Below are positions 35,851-35,966 of a stretch of 35,966 nucleotides of DNA, piece by piece. The notes under the pieces are model-generated. The model had not been told where the DNA came from. It saw only the letters and a program-made list of their open reading frames with translations, and did not search any database. The first letter of the stretch is position 1, and each line of letters starts with the position of its first letter. This DNA comes from a virus: positions 1 through 35,966 of the IMG/VR virus record IMGVR_UViG_3300032073_000090; one strand, 5' to 3'. Both the position numbers and the translations under genes were made by a program.

Positions 35851-35966
35851 TTAAAACTTCGGAAATTTATAATTTGGTCCAAGTTTCTTGTCAACAATAA
35901 CTTGTCCCTGATCCTCTTTGCGACGTAACTGAGATGCACGAGCTTTGAATACCTCAAAGTGAGGTC
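35851..35966 (-). CDS. 3' end of an unidentified phage gene
   Basis: The last 37 codons are open in one minus-strand frame and end with TAA, three bases before the ATG of the spike-like gene. The visible residues include PHFEVFKARASQLRRKED and end KKLGPNYKFPKF. The frame, the tight spacing and the sensible composition support a real gene that begins outside the window. The short tail is basic and polar and gives no clue to function; the neighbours suggest a tail or baseplate protein. Confidence 0.72.
   Translation of the reverse strand, partial: PHFEVFKARASQLRRKEDQGQVIVDKKLGPNYKFPKF

Noticed and set aside
35864-35871. TATAAATT on the minus strand, close to the T4 late promoter TATAAATA
   Set aside because: It is one base off the consensus, lies in codons (NYKF) of the upstream gene, and similar AT-rich octamers occur inside other genes (for example near 6830), so there is no enrichment at gene starts.

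Overview
The window is a stretch of a large tailed-phage genome, most likely a contractile-tailed (myovirus-type) phage of an aquatic or marine bacterium. Three things point this way. There is an uninterrupted baseplate/tail cluster with recognisable T4 gp25-like and gp6-like wedge proteins. It is followed by phage DNA-metabolism genes (RuvC-like resolvase, HAD 5'(3')-deoxyribonucleotidase, TOPRIM primase). And the small lysine-rich protein at the left edge starts MKITISQLR and continues ACYHKVKSRYDVWPS, a sequence style I associate from memory with uncultured marine phages. The host cannot be read from the sequence. The DNA is moderately AT-rich. I see no tRNA, rRNA, IS element, CRISPR array, integrase or attachment site.

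Every supported gene is on the minus strand, so transcription runs from position 35966 towards position 1. In that order the window holds: the 3' end of an unidentified gene (35966-35851); a spike/hub-like protein (309 aa); a 2082-aa LysM baseplate protein; the gp25-like wedge protein; the gp6/baseplate-J-like wedge protein; a 496-aa DNRLRE-like structural protein; a giant 3630-aa protein (30% of the window) with two LamG-like jelly-roll segments and a Gly/Ser tail; a 340-aa protein; two large unidentified structural proteins (1182 and 1129 aa); and three mid-sized structural proteins (346, 382 and 457 aa). The replication/nucleotide genes then follow: RuvC-like nuclease, deoxyribonucleotidase, primase, and the MKIT-type small basic protein cut by the window edge.

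Genes are packed almost without gaps. Most junctions are 1-4 nt overlaps or gaps under 30 nt, with ribosome-binding sites often lying inside the preceding gene. The two longest gaps are 83 nt (6000-6082) and about 54 nt (1773-1826). The second holds a good sigma70-type promoter that also settles the nucleotidase start. A second promoter-like site (extended -10) abuts the RuvC start codon and would give an almost leaderless mRNA. The structural genes therefore look like one long co-transcribed block that assembles an unusually massive baseplate, while the replication genes have their own promoters.

The least ordinary parts are the giant baseplate protein, two sets of related proteins within the cluster (340/346 aa share an N-terminal module; 382/457 aa share a C-terminal module), an HTH motif in the spike-like protein that could bind metal, and the primase, whose ORF starts with TTG immediately after, and in frame with, the stop codon of the nucleotidase. 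Functions beyond gp25, gp6, LysM, RuvC, HAD and TOPRIM are inferences from memory and context, without any database search.
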